Shown here: one piece after another, positions 13,145 through 23,414 of the stretch
Position numbering within the stretch: the first letter of the stretch is position 1
Layout of the letters: each line of letters opens with the position of its first letter
Translations under genes and position numbers: made by a program
Assembly (NCBI RefSeq): GCF_027580225.2
Contig: NC_073359.2
Span: 11,475,001-11,539,000, forward strand
Direction: 5' to 3'
Source of the DNA: Misgurnus anguillicaudatus
Lineage: Eukaryota > Chordata > Actinopteri > Cypriniformes > Cobitidae
DNA length: 64,000 nt
Notes under the pieces: generated by a model
Database searches by the model: none
Told to the model about the DNA's origin: nothing
What the model saw: the letters and a program-made list of their open reading frames with translations, nothing else

Positions 13145-13150
13145 TTTATT
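13145..13150 (-). terminator. candidate arhgap19 poly(A) signal
   Basis: AATAAA on the minus strand about 75 bases after the stop codon. Other AATAAA motifs exist further downstream, so use of this one is only a suggestion. Confidence 0.35.
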
Positions 13151-13223
13151 TAAAGAAAAACAAGTAGTTATGTGGGAACTTCTTCCCACCTGAACACAAC
13201 AGTGATGATCATCCGGGTGATGT

Positions 13224-13343
13224 TTAGCTCACTGGCTCACAGCTAATGTTCTCCTTTCCTGGACCTGCAGTATATCCAGATGTGGACGGTGGTGACACGT
13301 GTCGACCCCTCCGGTCTCCCGGCTGACTCCCCAAAACCTTCCT
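13224..13343 (-). CDS. arhgap19: arhgap19 exon 10 (last coding exon)
   Basis: Begins RKVLGSQPGDRRGR, matching the mammalian RKVLGNQ start of the final exon, and ends ENISCEPVS then TAA. It is shorter than the human tail. Acceptor AATACAG. Confidence 0.88.
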   Translation of the reverse strand, partial: RKVLGSQPGDRRGRHVSPPSTSGYTAGPGKENISCEPVS

Positions 13344-16300
13344 CTGTATTTGCAGACAGGTACACTGAGTAAATCTGATTTATACAATTAACTAGAATTC
13401 AGATTTAAGTACTGTTTATACAACAATTTTTTTTTATTATTCTAAATTCACTTTTTAAATGTGTAAATGGATTTTAATTGGCTATCAATATGTTTAGTAT
13501 TTCATCAGCTGGAAACAAAATGACTATGAAAGTGATCCCAATGTGTTTTGTCAGTAGGGCTGAGTATTGCAACCAATTTGGAGATTCAATTCTTTTTTCA
13601 TTTATATGGTTTAGATTTGATTCGATTTAATATTAATATCATTCATTAAAATGTTTGTTTTGCAGAGAGGGAATCCATATTTAAATATAAATGCTTGTAA
13701 TTGAAACCCTCCTTTTAATAGCTAGATCACTGAAATACACATTTATATTAACAATAGGTCTGGGTCAATGACGTGACGTTAATTATTTGTGTCCGTATGG
13801 TTCAATTAAATGTAAAAGGGTTAAAATTTCAAAATAAATTTGCAGATTACTTGCATACATTCTCTTTTTTGAGGACCGAGTCTAAAATTTCTGGTTTTAT
13901 TTAATTTTAAAGAATATTTGGGGGATAATTGCAAAAATGTCAATGTGGTGTAACCGGTCTGTGTCAATTGGTGTAACTAGTATTTTTTTTATGAAAATAA
14001 ATATATTCATAAAAAAACTGTGGAATAAAATATAATCATCTAGTTTAGTGTAATATGATTTTTTAACATACATTTTTACATCATTTGTCAAAGATTTAGA
14101 AAACAGAGCTGTTTTCAGCATATGTCAGGACAAATATTACAAAAACACATTAAAATTTACATTTAGAAATAACTAATAAATTGATTTTAAAATGATTTTT
14201 TTATGATTATTCTTACATGCCATCAAGGTGGATAAAATATTTAATATTTCACATTCTTTGGCGCAATTGGCGGTTACACCATTTGACATTTTCAGGTCCA
14301 TTCCGTCTTAACTTTAATAAAAATGATGCAAATGGTTTTTTTGTTGTTGCATAAAATCAACATAAATACACTATGTGCACTGAAATAAACCTTTAAACCT
14401 AAGATTTTTCAATTTCTCATCTTGCCAAACCATTTTTGTCACTGACCCACGGTGTAAATTTGCAACAGTGAAATCAACTTTGAAAGCCTTCGTAGGGACA
14501 TACAGCAAAAAAAAAATAGGTCATCAACCTTATCTTTACCATCACTGCATTTAAACATGATATGTTTACACACATCTGACAATGCCTGTGTCTCACTTCA
14601 TCATGTTTGAATTTCTATAGAATAACATTTGTTATACATGGGCGGTTTCCCGGAAAGAGTTTATCCTAGTCCAAGACTAAAATGCATGTTTGAGCTGTCT
14701 TAATTTAAAAACATCTTGCACTAACAGATCTTAACATATGGGTCAGTGACAAAAACGATTTGGCAAGATGAGAAATTCAAAAATCTTTAAAAAAAAAATT
14801 GTTTTAAAAGCATGCATCAGGTTTATTTCAATGCACATATTGTATTTATGTTGATTTTATGCAATAAAAAATTACATTTGCACCATTTTTATTAAAGTTA
14901 AGACTGAATGGACCTGAAAATGTCAAATGGTGTAACCGGCAAGTGCGCCAAAGAATAAAATATATTAAATATTTGATCCACCTTGATGGCATGTAAGAAT
15001 AATCATTAAAAAAATCATTTCATTAGTTATTTCTAAATGTAAACTTTAATGCGTTTTTGATATATTTGTCCTGAAATATGCTGAAAACAGCTGTTTTCTT
15101 AATAATCTTTGACAAATGATGTAAAAATGTATGTAAAAAATATCACGCTAAACTAGATGATTATATTTATTATTTCATTTAAAAATACTAGTTACACCAA
15201 TTGACACAGACCGGTTACACCACACTGACATTTTTGCAATTATCCCCCAAATATTCTTTCAAAATGAAATAAAATGAAATCAGAAATTTTAGACTTGGTC
15301 CTCAAAAAAAAGAGAATGTATGCAAGTAATCTGCAAATTTATTTTGTAATTTTAACCCTTTTACATTTAATTGAACCATACAGACACATCTGTTTTGAGA
15401 TGCACACCAGTATATTTTTGTAAGGTATTTTTGTAAAAACGACTTAAATGACCTAATATAACCAAGGCCTGTTAGCAGCGCAAAAGATCATGGGTTCAAA
15501 CCCAGGAACACACATACTGATAAAAATGTATACCTAGTAATTCGCTTTGGATAAAAGCATCTGCCAAATGCATAAATGTAAATGTAATCTAAACCCTTTC
15601 TGGGAAACCGCCCCAAAGAGTCACAAACATTCAGCTTAAAGCTTAAAAAGTGCTGACCTTGATAAGACCACCGAAGGACCGAGAGCGGGCGTGTTTTTTA
15701 CTCGTAGGTGTCGTGTTGTCATTGCCAGGGGTACCTGGGGTGGACTGCTTACCAAGCTGAAAACATCAAAGCAATAGTTACAGAAAAACTATAATAATGT
15801 TAGATTGACATGACTGTAGTTAATTTAAAAAATATCAATGTTATATTTTCACAGAATGTTCTTTACATTATGCAGGATCACTTAATGTAGAAAACAGTAT
15901 ATTACAAAAAAGACTAGCTGTAGGTGTGAGTCCGAAGTGGGAGGAATTATGGTAATGTCGGTCTTGTCTACATCACCAATCCCAAGAAGTAAACTGTTGC
16001 ATACAATCCGTGTTTGTTGTAGTCCAAGAAAAAAGAATAACGTTGGAGACAATAACTCGCGTCATCGTGTACTTTGGGGTTTGTACCTTTTGCATATCGT
16101 TAACATGTACTAATACACACCAAAGGAAATTTTGTGAATCGGACCATTGGTGCAGTATGCTGTTACCTGTCTGATAAGCTTTTTCTTCTTGGCTGAGCTT
16201 GGCATGTTATCAGTGACGTGTTGATAAAGCTCTTTCAGTGCCTCTTCTGTGTGATTCTCAGAGTCTAAAGCAACTCTCGCACCGCTCCTCTTACACGCCT

Positions 16301-19300
16301 GTATGAACGGAGAACCACTGACGGACAACAGCTCCAAATCGTCCTTAAAAACAACACAGAATAGATATCAGAAAGACCAAAGTATAGACACTAATTAAAC
16401 TATGGGACAAAATACAGTACGCACAAATGACACAGACCTTGGAGTGAATAATTTTGGAGTTGGCGAACTGCAGCCTGGCGTGTTCCCTCAGATAACCTGG
16501 TGCCTTTATGAATAAGAGGATAACAGGTACCAATTTCATTACACAATGGAAAATCTCCTTTAAAGGTCATTTTCTGTTCTGTTATTATGATATTGTTTTT
16601 CATCCAACAGCAGGTCTAGATGTAAATGACTGTGAGATTCTTTCTTTTAAGCAAACAGTTTTAAAATGATGAAAATGGCTTTAGTTTCCCTTGAGCTTTA
16701 TTACAAAATAGTTTATATAATTAAACAAATGTGATCTAAAATTGTGATTTCAAATCAGAATTGGCTAATTACCCAACACTAATTTTAAGCTACCAAATAC
16801 AATTAAAGTAAAAAGTTGTACCCTAAAGATCTTCTGGGAATGTTTGATGAGAAATGCCATGCCGTTGTTCAGCTTCTTCAGGTTCTCCTGAAGGTCACTG
16901 GCATTCATCTGAAAAAAAGACCATGAAATACTTAATAAATGATGATGATGATGGACAAAAGCATTAAATTAAGTAAGCACGTACGTTTTTGGGCCAGATG
17001 ACGTGTGGGGCGAACATGAGGGCGAGATTGTGTGCAGACATCTTGTTTTTGTCTTGTTGTTTGGCGGTGTGGTACAGAAGGTCCAGTAGCAGTTTAAGAA
17101 GGGTGCGATTGGCTGTTGGCAGCAGCATCAGGAGAAGCTGTAGAGCCTCGATCTGACGCTCCTTATCCGGCAAATTCGTCTTATTGCCCCGATCATCAAA
17201 CATGGTCAATTCTGCCAGAAACAAAACACAATGTCAACGAATGAGAAGTGGACAGTCGGCTGAGAATCACAGACACATCTACTTAAAATCAAGTTAATCT
17301 CAGAACACTTGTGGAATGGATGTTACTTGTAATGCAACTTTTTTATTTAAGCATTTGAAATAAGCAGGGTTCCCACACCTTAGTTAACTTCAAATTCAAG
17401 GACCTTTTAAGGACTTTCCAGGTCCAATACCCTCAAATTCAAGAACTAAATGTGGGGACACATTTCAAGTAAGACCAAGGTTACATCGTGTTACCTTTTA
17501 AGATACATCGTTACAGTTCCCTTTTGAGGAAACTCGCGCTGTGTCTCTGTGGTGACACTTTGGGGATGCCTCTAGGGGTAAGTGCGTCTGAATGTGTATA
17601 TCAAATTCAACCAATGGTGAGGCTTAACGACAAAGACGGGCTGTTTCTCAATATGCGTTCTTCAGCGATCTTGCGTCCTCGTGTTCTCGCTCTACGTCAT
17701 CATTAAAGGCGGAGTCCACGATGTTTGAAAAACGGTTTGGAAATGGAGACGGGCCGACTACCAAAACACACTTATAGCCAATCAAATCAAATGCCGGGTT
17801 GCGTATGTGTGGGGCGGGTCTATTAACAGAAGGTCCAGATTCTATTGGGGTAGGGGCGTGTTTGTTTAGGTGATTTCAAATATCAACATTGGCTTTCAAA
17901 CATCATGGACTCCGCCTTTAACCATCGAAGTGCAATTCTAGGGGTGCGTTCCACTCCAGTTTTAGACACACACTCGCGAACTTCCCTAAGCACTTCCCCT
18001 CGGGGGAATCCCTGTCACCATTTTGAAGTGCGTTCCACTTCGTCAAGTGGACGAGGGAAGTTTGTATGGACAGACCCTCACTCCCTTGATTTTGACCGAG
18101 GGAGCGAGTCTGCTTCATATGTACACTTCATGTAGCTTCATATCCCACAATGCAACACAATTGTGACGTCACTTCAGCAACTTGCGCTTTGCACATGGAG
18201 GGGGCGGTCTCCACTTTCCATGTGATCAAGGGCTTAGAGCGATCCATTTGAACCCACTTCAAGTGTTCTAGCAGTAGTGGGCACTTGTACAACGTAAGCA
18301 ATGACGTACATCCGAGTGAACGAGACTGAGGGAAGTTAGCGAGGGAAGTTCATAAAAAACGAACTGGAACGCAGGGCAATTCTCAAGAGCGCAAGTACAG
18401 AGGACGCATGAAATTACCCAGATGTGTTCTTGATATCGAGGATGCATCGAGTGCAAACTTGCGCGCTGAAATCGTGTTACGCCCCAGAAGTCATTGGGAC
18501 AAAACAATGGCGGAGGTCAGGTGACCAACAGGAATACCGCACACATCTCAATTCACACAAGTGCGTTCTGTGTTCTCGCGACCTTCTGAGTTTGTTCTTT
18601 CGAGGTCGCCTGGCAAGACCGATCTCTACGAGAACGCAAGTCCGTTGTTTGCGTTCTTGGAATTGAGAAACAGCCAGGGTGACGCGGGACCCAGGAAGAA
18701 AGAAGTAAAGAATATTTCGCTATCTGTAATATTGCCAAAGACGGCGTTAGAGGGGCGCAGGAAGTATGGCAAGGGAGACGCAGCGTCTCGTTCCCTTCTC
18801 AGGAAACAACAGTTACATACGTAACCCGAGACGTTTTCATGTGTCAAACGCAACTATGCAAAAAAGCATTTTGGTATGAATCAACATTCGCATACAGAAG
18901 ATATAAGCATTTAAAGCGAACAGTTTAGCATGTGTGCTTAAAAAGTCTAGAATTTGTATGATATTATGCTACACTACACAGGGAATAATATGGGGGGTTC
19001 AGAAAACTTCTTGCATAAAATAGATTCAAGCACTTTCAATGACCTGTATCTATGTACGTATATTTTCAAAAACTTCCCAGGGCCTTAAATTTTTTCCCCC
19101 AGATTCACAAACTTTCAAGGATTTCAAGGACCCGTGGGAACCCTGAATAAGGTTGCATGATATTGGGGGGATGTGATATGCGATAACTTCCTTAATGAAA
19201 CCACATACAATATGCAATACAATAATGCTTTAAGTTTATCAGATCAATTTGCATAATAAAAAAATATATTTCAAAACTGAAAATTACATAAAAACATACA

Positions 19301-20646
19301 TGGTGAAACAAATGATGTCTCACTCATACATGTTGATGTAATAAACACATTTTAATGTGTATTGCAATATGCAAATTTGTTACATTTCGATAAATGATGC
19401 TTTATATTGCTGCTCTAATTTGGAAAACGCTTCTTTAAAGCTCATGTAGAGGATGTCTGTGGTTATCAATACAAATAATCGTATTTCAAAATATTTCAGG
19501 ACGGAAACAATCGTTTTTTGGGGGAGTAAACTGACCTGTGATTTTCAGATGGGCGTGTAGGTGGCGATGGGTTAGTAGGGGCTCAGGCAGCTCTTTCAAA
19601 AATGTTTTAAGAAGGGTCGCGACATCGTTGGGATGGAAATCACCGGAGGCAAAGTTGATATCGGTCCCGCTGTTGAGCTGCTCCCTGAGGATCTGCTGTC
19701 TCAGACTGTTCCCAGGAACCCGAAAAAGACCCTCAGCATGCAGATCTACAACCAAAGATATGTCCGTTACAGGGGCCATTAATAGTTTCCTTATTATACA
19801 CTGGGGCGGTACCCTTTCATAAAGTACTATTTTGCACCTAAAGAGACATATTCATAAACATATTGAAATGAATATCATGTACTCACTTTTGCTGAGGTAA
19901 ACGATAAGCTGATATATCTGGGCTATTCCTTCCTCTGTTAGGGGCATCCCAAACACAACGCCTTTATCTGGTCAATAAAGAAGGAAAAACTATTAGCCAA
20001 TGCAAAACAATCGAAATATCAAGATTTACAAACACCCCATATCCAAAAACATAACATAAATAATTTGCATATTTTTGTCTTCACCCATGTTGGGTCATGT
20101 GACAACTCAAAAGCATATTGACTAAAAGACTGAAAGAACAACTGATGCAATTAAGTGAGAAAATGAATCCATAGTCAATAAAAACAGCAACATTTCCCAA
20201 AACCCTTCTGACCTTTCCGTTTAAGGAAGTTGAAGGAGCGAAAAAAGCCTCCCACTGCAGTGCCGTTGGGAGTCTTGGGCTCCTCTTCCCCCAGTAACTG
20301 GGAGAATTCGGCACCCGGGAGGTCGATGAGGCGCGTGACATTGCTCAGGACCAGCTCGGTGAAAGCTTCAGGCCGCTCGTGACGCAGCTTCTCTACAAAA
20401 AAGTCAGGATTGAAGATGATGGGCGGCCGGCCATCACCACTCGTCCCCGTTTCTGTGTCTTGACTGATCACAACATTGCACACCGTGCCCCTGTAAATAC
20501 ACAGATATGAAAAGGGGTTTAAACATTGGGCAAAGATTAATCGCGATTAATCTTTTTTCATAATATGAGTTTGTGCTATGTGTAATTATTATGTATATAC
20601 AGTATATAAATACACACACAATGTATGCTTTTAAAAAAACATTTAA

Positions 20647-20682
<36 letters not shown>

Positions 20683-22186
20683 TATACATAATATTTACAC
20701 ACAGTACACATACAAATATTATGCAATAATTCACTTTTATTTTGTATGCGATTAATCGCGATAAATCTTTGCCAAGCACAACTTTGAATATATGGAATTC
20801 AAATTAAATCTGGTATCTAATTGAAACCTCTAAACATTATGACAGTAAGTATTCTGCACTGTCTGTGTTTATAACAAAATGAGCAAATTTGTGATAAAAT
20901 TCTTAGCTTTCATTAAAATTCTTAGCTTTCATTGTTTTCATCAATCAATGATAAACACAGATCATAACATTTTGCAGTATAAGCATGTAAAATGATGTTA
21001 TTATAGCAAAAGGGAGACATACAAAGAAATTAATGTCAATGGCCCATTCTCAATCTGAAAGCTGCAGCCTCCGGAGGTCGCATATGCAGGCTGCATACGT
21101 CATCAAGACTTGTTTATTTAAATTAACTAAGCATACATATGCAAGTCATAAGCATATTACAACAATTTACTAAGAATAATAGTCAACTTTATAATTGTTA
21201 ATATTCTGAAATAAGACAGTCCTTATGATGTATGCAGCATACAAATGCAACCTCCGCAGGCTGCATCCTTCCGTTTGAGAAACGGCTATTTACTCAATTA
21301 AACATTTCACTTAATTTCTTAAAAACTGATATGATAATAACATTTTGTAACGAAAAAAATTATTAAATAAGAAATATGCTAAAAACATTTACAAGTGATA
21401 ATTCGGATATGTTGTCTAAACAACACATAACGTTACATACAAATATGCTGTCAAAACTGATACCTAGATAGGTCACTAGGTTTTAAATGCCACTGTGAAT
21501 GAACATTTTTGTATTCATTTAAAAATATAGCTTAGAATAAAATTATGATAAAAATGATTGTAAACAAGCCAAAACTGATAACTTATGATCAGATTAAACA
21601 AAAGCATCGACTCTGTAACTGTTACTGACTGAAATTATGCTCATTACTCTATATTTATTATTTTTGTTTAGCACAATATACATTTACCACAGTAAAGCAT
21701 TCTAACAATGCCAGAACAATGGCTGGATCTCGATCTGTCATTCTGTTCGTTGTTATTTGGGTGACACGTTCCCTTAGAAAGAAAACAGCCCTGTGGTACA
21801 GTGCGTGGTCTCTTTCAGAACACAGTATATTCATAGTCTTTAGCAGATATCCAAAACATTTTACTTTCAAGTTACCACAGCTACTAACCTCTGCACAGGT
21901 TACCACTGTAAGTTACACGTTCTAAGAAAGTAATGTCAGCTGATGTTTGCAGTAGCAATAAGTTAGCAGTAGCAATAAAGAAACTACACTAGCACGTACT
22001 ACACATCACTTAACTTCAACTTCTTCATAACTGCAAGAGTTTGTCTTCCTTGTAGAGGTAAGATTTATAATTGTAAACGAAAGTTTATTACCTTCTGTCT
22101 CGTTTATTTACATCGGTGTCTTTTTCTGCGGCCTTCTTACATCTTCCGTTTGAATCCTCCGTTGCTGCTGAGGCGTTAAACGCTGC
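13224..22186 (-). CDS. arhgap19: arhgap19, Rho GTPase-activating protein 19 (ten exons)
   Basis: RhoGAPs speed GTP hydrolysis by Rho-family GTPases; in mammals ARHGAP19 acts on RhoA during cell division. Exons (high to low): 22092-22186, 20213-20490, 19887-19967, 19536-19745, 16985-17211, 16822-16908, 16438-16503, 16167-16343, 15658-15756, 13224-13343. All junctions keep one frame, giving about 479 codons against 494 residues in human. The conserved N-terminal block (IIFNPDFFVEKLRHE) is in exon 2. The RhoGAP domain spans exons 3-7, with the arginine finger in EGLFRVPGN, then NDVATLLKTFLKELPEPLLTH and KNKMSAHNLALMFAPHV. A basic tail (KKHARSRSFGGLIK) precedes the stop. The first exon frame has no ATG (see its own entry). 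Intron 1 and the introns around 13344-15657 and 17212-19535 are filled with repeats. slit1 lies downstream on the same strand, as in human. Confidence 0.93.
13788..15388. repeat. pair of inverted ~650 bp repeats in the last arhgap19 intron
   Basis: The arm at 13788-14452 is repeated in opposite orientation at 14738-15388. Both contain AATTGACACAGACCGGTTACA (or its complement) and GGGTCAGTGACAAAAA at their inner ends. The right arm lies inside the element at 14640-15614, so it entered separately. No coding frame. Confidence 0.8.
14640..15614. mobile_element. element with GGGCGGTTTCCCGG inverted ends
   Basis: The left end GGGCGGTTTCCCGGAAAGAG pairs with the right end CTTTCTGGGAAACCGCCCC. It contains the right arm of the inverted repeat and a SINE-like segment, so it is a composite. 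Confidence 0.6.
15460..15590 (+). repeat. tRNA-derived SINE fragment
   Basis: GGGTTCAAACCC resembles a pol III B box and is followed by the TCGCTTTGGATAAAAGCAT and CTGCCAAATGCATAAATG tail shared by fish SINEs. The A box is poor, so it is probably a dead copy. Confidence 0.65.
15658..15756 (-). CDS. arhgap19: arhgap19 exon 9
   Basis: Encodes LGKQSTPGTPGNDN and KKHARSRSFGGLIK (33 codons), the basic, serine-rich tail conserved in the family. Acceptor TTTTCAG, donor GTCAGC. Confidence 0.93.
16167..16343 (-). CDS. arhgap19: arhgap19 exon 8
   Basis: Encodes DDLELLSVSGSPF, then HTEEALKELYQHVTDNMP and SSAKKKKLIRQ (59 codons). Matches the conserved HTEEALRELFQHV region. Phase 0; donor GTAACA. Confidence 0.94.
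16438..16503 (-). CDS. arhgap19: arhgap19 exon 7
   Basis: Encodes APGYLREHARLQFANSKIIH and SK (22 codons), matching the human APAYIRECARL segment. Phase 0; donor GTCTGT. Confidence 0.93.
16822..16908 (-). CDS. arhgap19: arhgap19 exon 6
   Basis: Encodes MNASDLQENLKKLNNGMAFL and IKHSQKIFR; phase 0 at both ends. Donor is GTACAA, a weaker match to consensus. Confidence 0.93.
16985..17211 (-). CDS. arhgap19: arhgap19 exon 5
   Basis: Encodes MFDDRGNKTNLPDKERQIEA, LLKLLLDLLYHTAKQQDKNK and MSAHNLALMFAPHVIWPKN, the helical core of the GAP domain. Acceptor CTGGCAG, donor GTACGT. Confidence 0.96.
17478..18835. mobile_element. nested DNA elements in an arhgap19 intron
   Basis: The outer pair GGTTACATCGTGTTACC and GTTACATACGTAACCC is degenerate. 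Inside it, 17639-18675 has ends GGCTGTTTCTCAAT and AATTGAGAAACAGCC. Within that lie a TTAA MITE (17703-17921) and a further element (17942-18375) with ends GGGTGCGTTCCACTCCAG and AACTGGAACGCA. Frames of 60-90 aa here are by-products. Confidence 0.65.
17703..17921. mobile_element. 219 bp TTAA-flanked MITE (AAAGGCGGAGTCCA ends)
   Basis: TTAA borders and inverted ends AAAGGCGGAGTCCACGATG and CATGGACTCCGCCTTT. The next bases (TTTGAAA and TTTCAAA) also pair. Non-coding. Confidence 0.8.
19536..19745 (-). CDS. arhgap19: arhgap19 exon 4 (arginine-finger exon)
   Basis: Encodes LHAEGLFRVPGNSLRQQIL with the catalytic Arg of the RhoGAP family, then NDVATLLKTFLKELPEPLL and HAHLKIT. Acceptor TTGTAG, donor GTCAGT, phase 1. 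Confidence 0.96.
19887..19967 (-). CDS. arhgap19: arhgap19 exon 3
   Basis: Encodes KGVVFGMPLTEEGIAQIYQL and IVYLSK, the start of the RhoGAP fold. Phase 1 at both ends; donor GTGAGT. Confidence 0.95.
20213..20490 (-). CDS. arhgap19: arhgap19 exon 2
   Basis: Encodes TVCNVVISQDTET, IIFNPDFFVEKLRHE and TRLIDLPGAEFSQLLGEEE, ending FNFLKRK plus one base. Acceptor TTTACAG, donor GTCAGA. Strongly conserved with vertebrate ARHGAP19; contains no methionine codon. Confidence 0.95.
20527..20776. mobile_element. MITE with GGCAAAGATTAATCGCG ends and an AT microsatellite
   Basis: The left end GGGCAAAGATTAATCGCG and the right end CGCGATAAATCTTTGCC are inverted. An (AT)n tract sits at about 20651-20680. It lies in arhgap19 intron 1. 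Confidence 0.75.
21053..21290. mobile_element. short inverted-repeat element in arhgap19 intron 1
   Basis: AAAGCTGCAGCCTCCGGAGG on the left pairs imperfectly with CCTCCGCAGGCTGCATCC on the right, and the flanking CATTCTCAATCTGA pairs with CGTTTGAGAAACGG. No coding frame. Confidence 0.5.
22092..22186 (-). CDS. arhgap19: arhgap19 exon 1 (in-frame open segment, no ATG)
   Basis: A donor GGTAATA follows ...GACAGAAG and leaves phase 2, exactly what exon 2 needs. Read in that frame the exon gives AAFNASAATEDSN, GRCKKAAEKDTDVNKRDR. An in-frame TAA lies just upstream (22189-22187) and there is no ATG. The segment AATED resembles the mammalian start (Met-Ala-Thr-Glu). An ACG at 22162-22160 sits in a good Kozak setting (GCAACGG). 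The only nearby ATG (22194) opens a different frame that stops within the exon. Either initiation is non-AUG, or the true first exon is elsewhere, or the base is wrong. Confidence 0.5.
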
Positions 22187-22205
22187 TTATTCATGATTGG
22201 ACGAG

Positions 22206-22225
22206 GATATAAAATGGGCGGGGCG
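22206..22225 (-). promoter_or_regulatory. possible arhgap19 core promoter (GC box and TATA-like)
   Basis: On the minus strand CCGCCC is followed by TTTTATATCC, about 20-40 bases upstream of exon 1. The TATA match is better on the opposite strand (TATAAAA at 22208-22214), so direction is uncertain. Confidence 0.3.
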
Positions 22226-23366
22226 ATACAGGCAGGTCTGTTGTCTCGAGCGCTGATTGGTCTATTCAAAAGTTACATCCTTGTACATGAATCAACATTG
22301 AAAGATTTCCTTCGACAGAATTAAATAGAATAAATTATATAACAACGCATGTGTTAACTTTCTTCACACTGTAAAATATACCGTATATACCGTATATGAT
22401 GTTTTTCTTGAAAAATAAATATATATTCCGTTTCTGTTTGATATTATCAATGGTTAGAAATATTTGCAGCATAAAGACTAATTAAGCACGTTCTCAAAAA
22501 ACAGGAAACGAGAGAAAATATAAACACCTTTTCTGCATATCAATCATGAATTTATTCTTTGACATAAAATAAAAAATACATTTAAATAAGTTAATTAATA
22601 CATTTCCATTAAAGACATATTGCATATACGGAGAATTTAATTAAAACATAAAATTCCCAATGGTGATCAATCATTGTGTATTGCTAAGCGAGTGTGATGT
22701 CATACTCTAATCGGTTTGCGCCGCATGGCGTTACCGATGAGGGGTTCTTTTCTTTGATGTCATCCGGTCTGCGCAAACATTATAGTATGCTCTATGCAAC
22801 AATATAAATTGATAAATAACAATAATAATGATAATAATAATAAACATAATTGGAAGTCCCCATGAAATGATAACTTTTTATTATTATGCTATTTATTCAT
22901 GTACTTTATTAGTGTTTTGCCCAGAAAGGAATCAATGTTTTTAAATTAATTTATTAATTAAGCACATCTGTTTCAGATCCATTAACTTTTGTGTACAGAA
23001 AAGTAGCTTTTTTAAAAGTGTGTTACAAATGTCCTGTCTCCCAAATTACAATAACTTATATTTCTGCATTCACCTTGTAGGGTCATATTAATAAAAGAAA
23101 ACTGTCAAATGAATTCACTGGATCTTGGGATAATAATTTTTAAAATAATTTTATGATGTGATTTATGTAATCATAGTATATACAAAAACAGTAATAGATC
23201 CAGTGATAAAACAGTCATTTTAATGTTCTTAAATATTTATAGCTCATAATCTGTACAATACATACACTTCCTCTCCCAAATAAAGTGTCATGCTCACATA
23301 TTTACATCAACTGTTTACATGTCAGATGTTGTCATGCAACAACATTCACCAGAGGTCTGCATGAAT
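22226..23366. other. short intergenic region between kcnip2 3' end and arhgap19 5' end
   Basis: About 1.2 kb separate the kcnip2 stop from arhgap19 exon 1. No exon was seen. It holds the kcnip2 3' UTR and its candidate poly(A) signals (minus-strand AATAAA at 22905-22910, 22892-22897 and 22877-22882). Confidence 0.5.
22877..22910 (-). terminator. candidate kcnip2 poly(A) signal cluster
   Basis: Three minus-strand AATAAA motifs within 34 bases, about 460-490 bases after the stop codon. Confidence 0.4.
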
Positions 23367-23414
23367 CTAAATGACATGATCAAACAGATGCATGGACTCC
23401 ATGATGGCCTCATC
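23367..23414 (-). CDS. kcnip2: kcnip2 exon 9 (last coding exon)
   Basis: Encodes [15 protein letters not shown] then TAG, matching the KChIP C-terminus. Acceptor TTATTCAG. Confidence 0.96.
   Translation of the reverse strand, partial: DEAIMESMHLFDHVI

Noticed and set aside
15460..15590. tRNA gene
   Set aside because: Only the B-box part resembles a tRNA and the rest is the tail of a fish SINE.
18268..18853. Several 60-87 residue frames on both strands
   Set aside because: They lie in GC-richer nested transposons inside an arhgap19 intron and do not match any known family.
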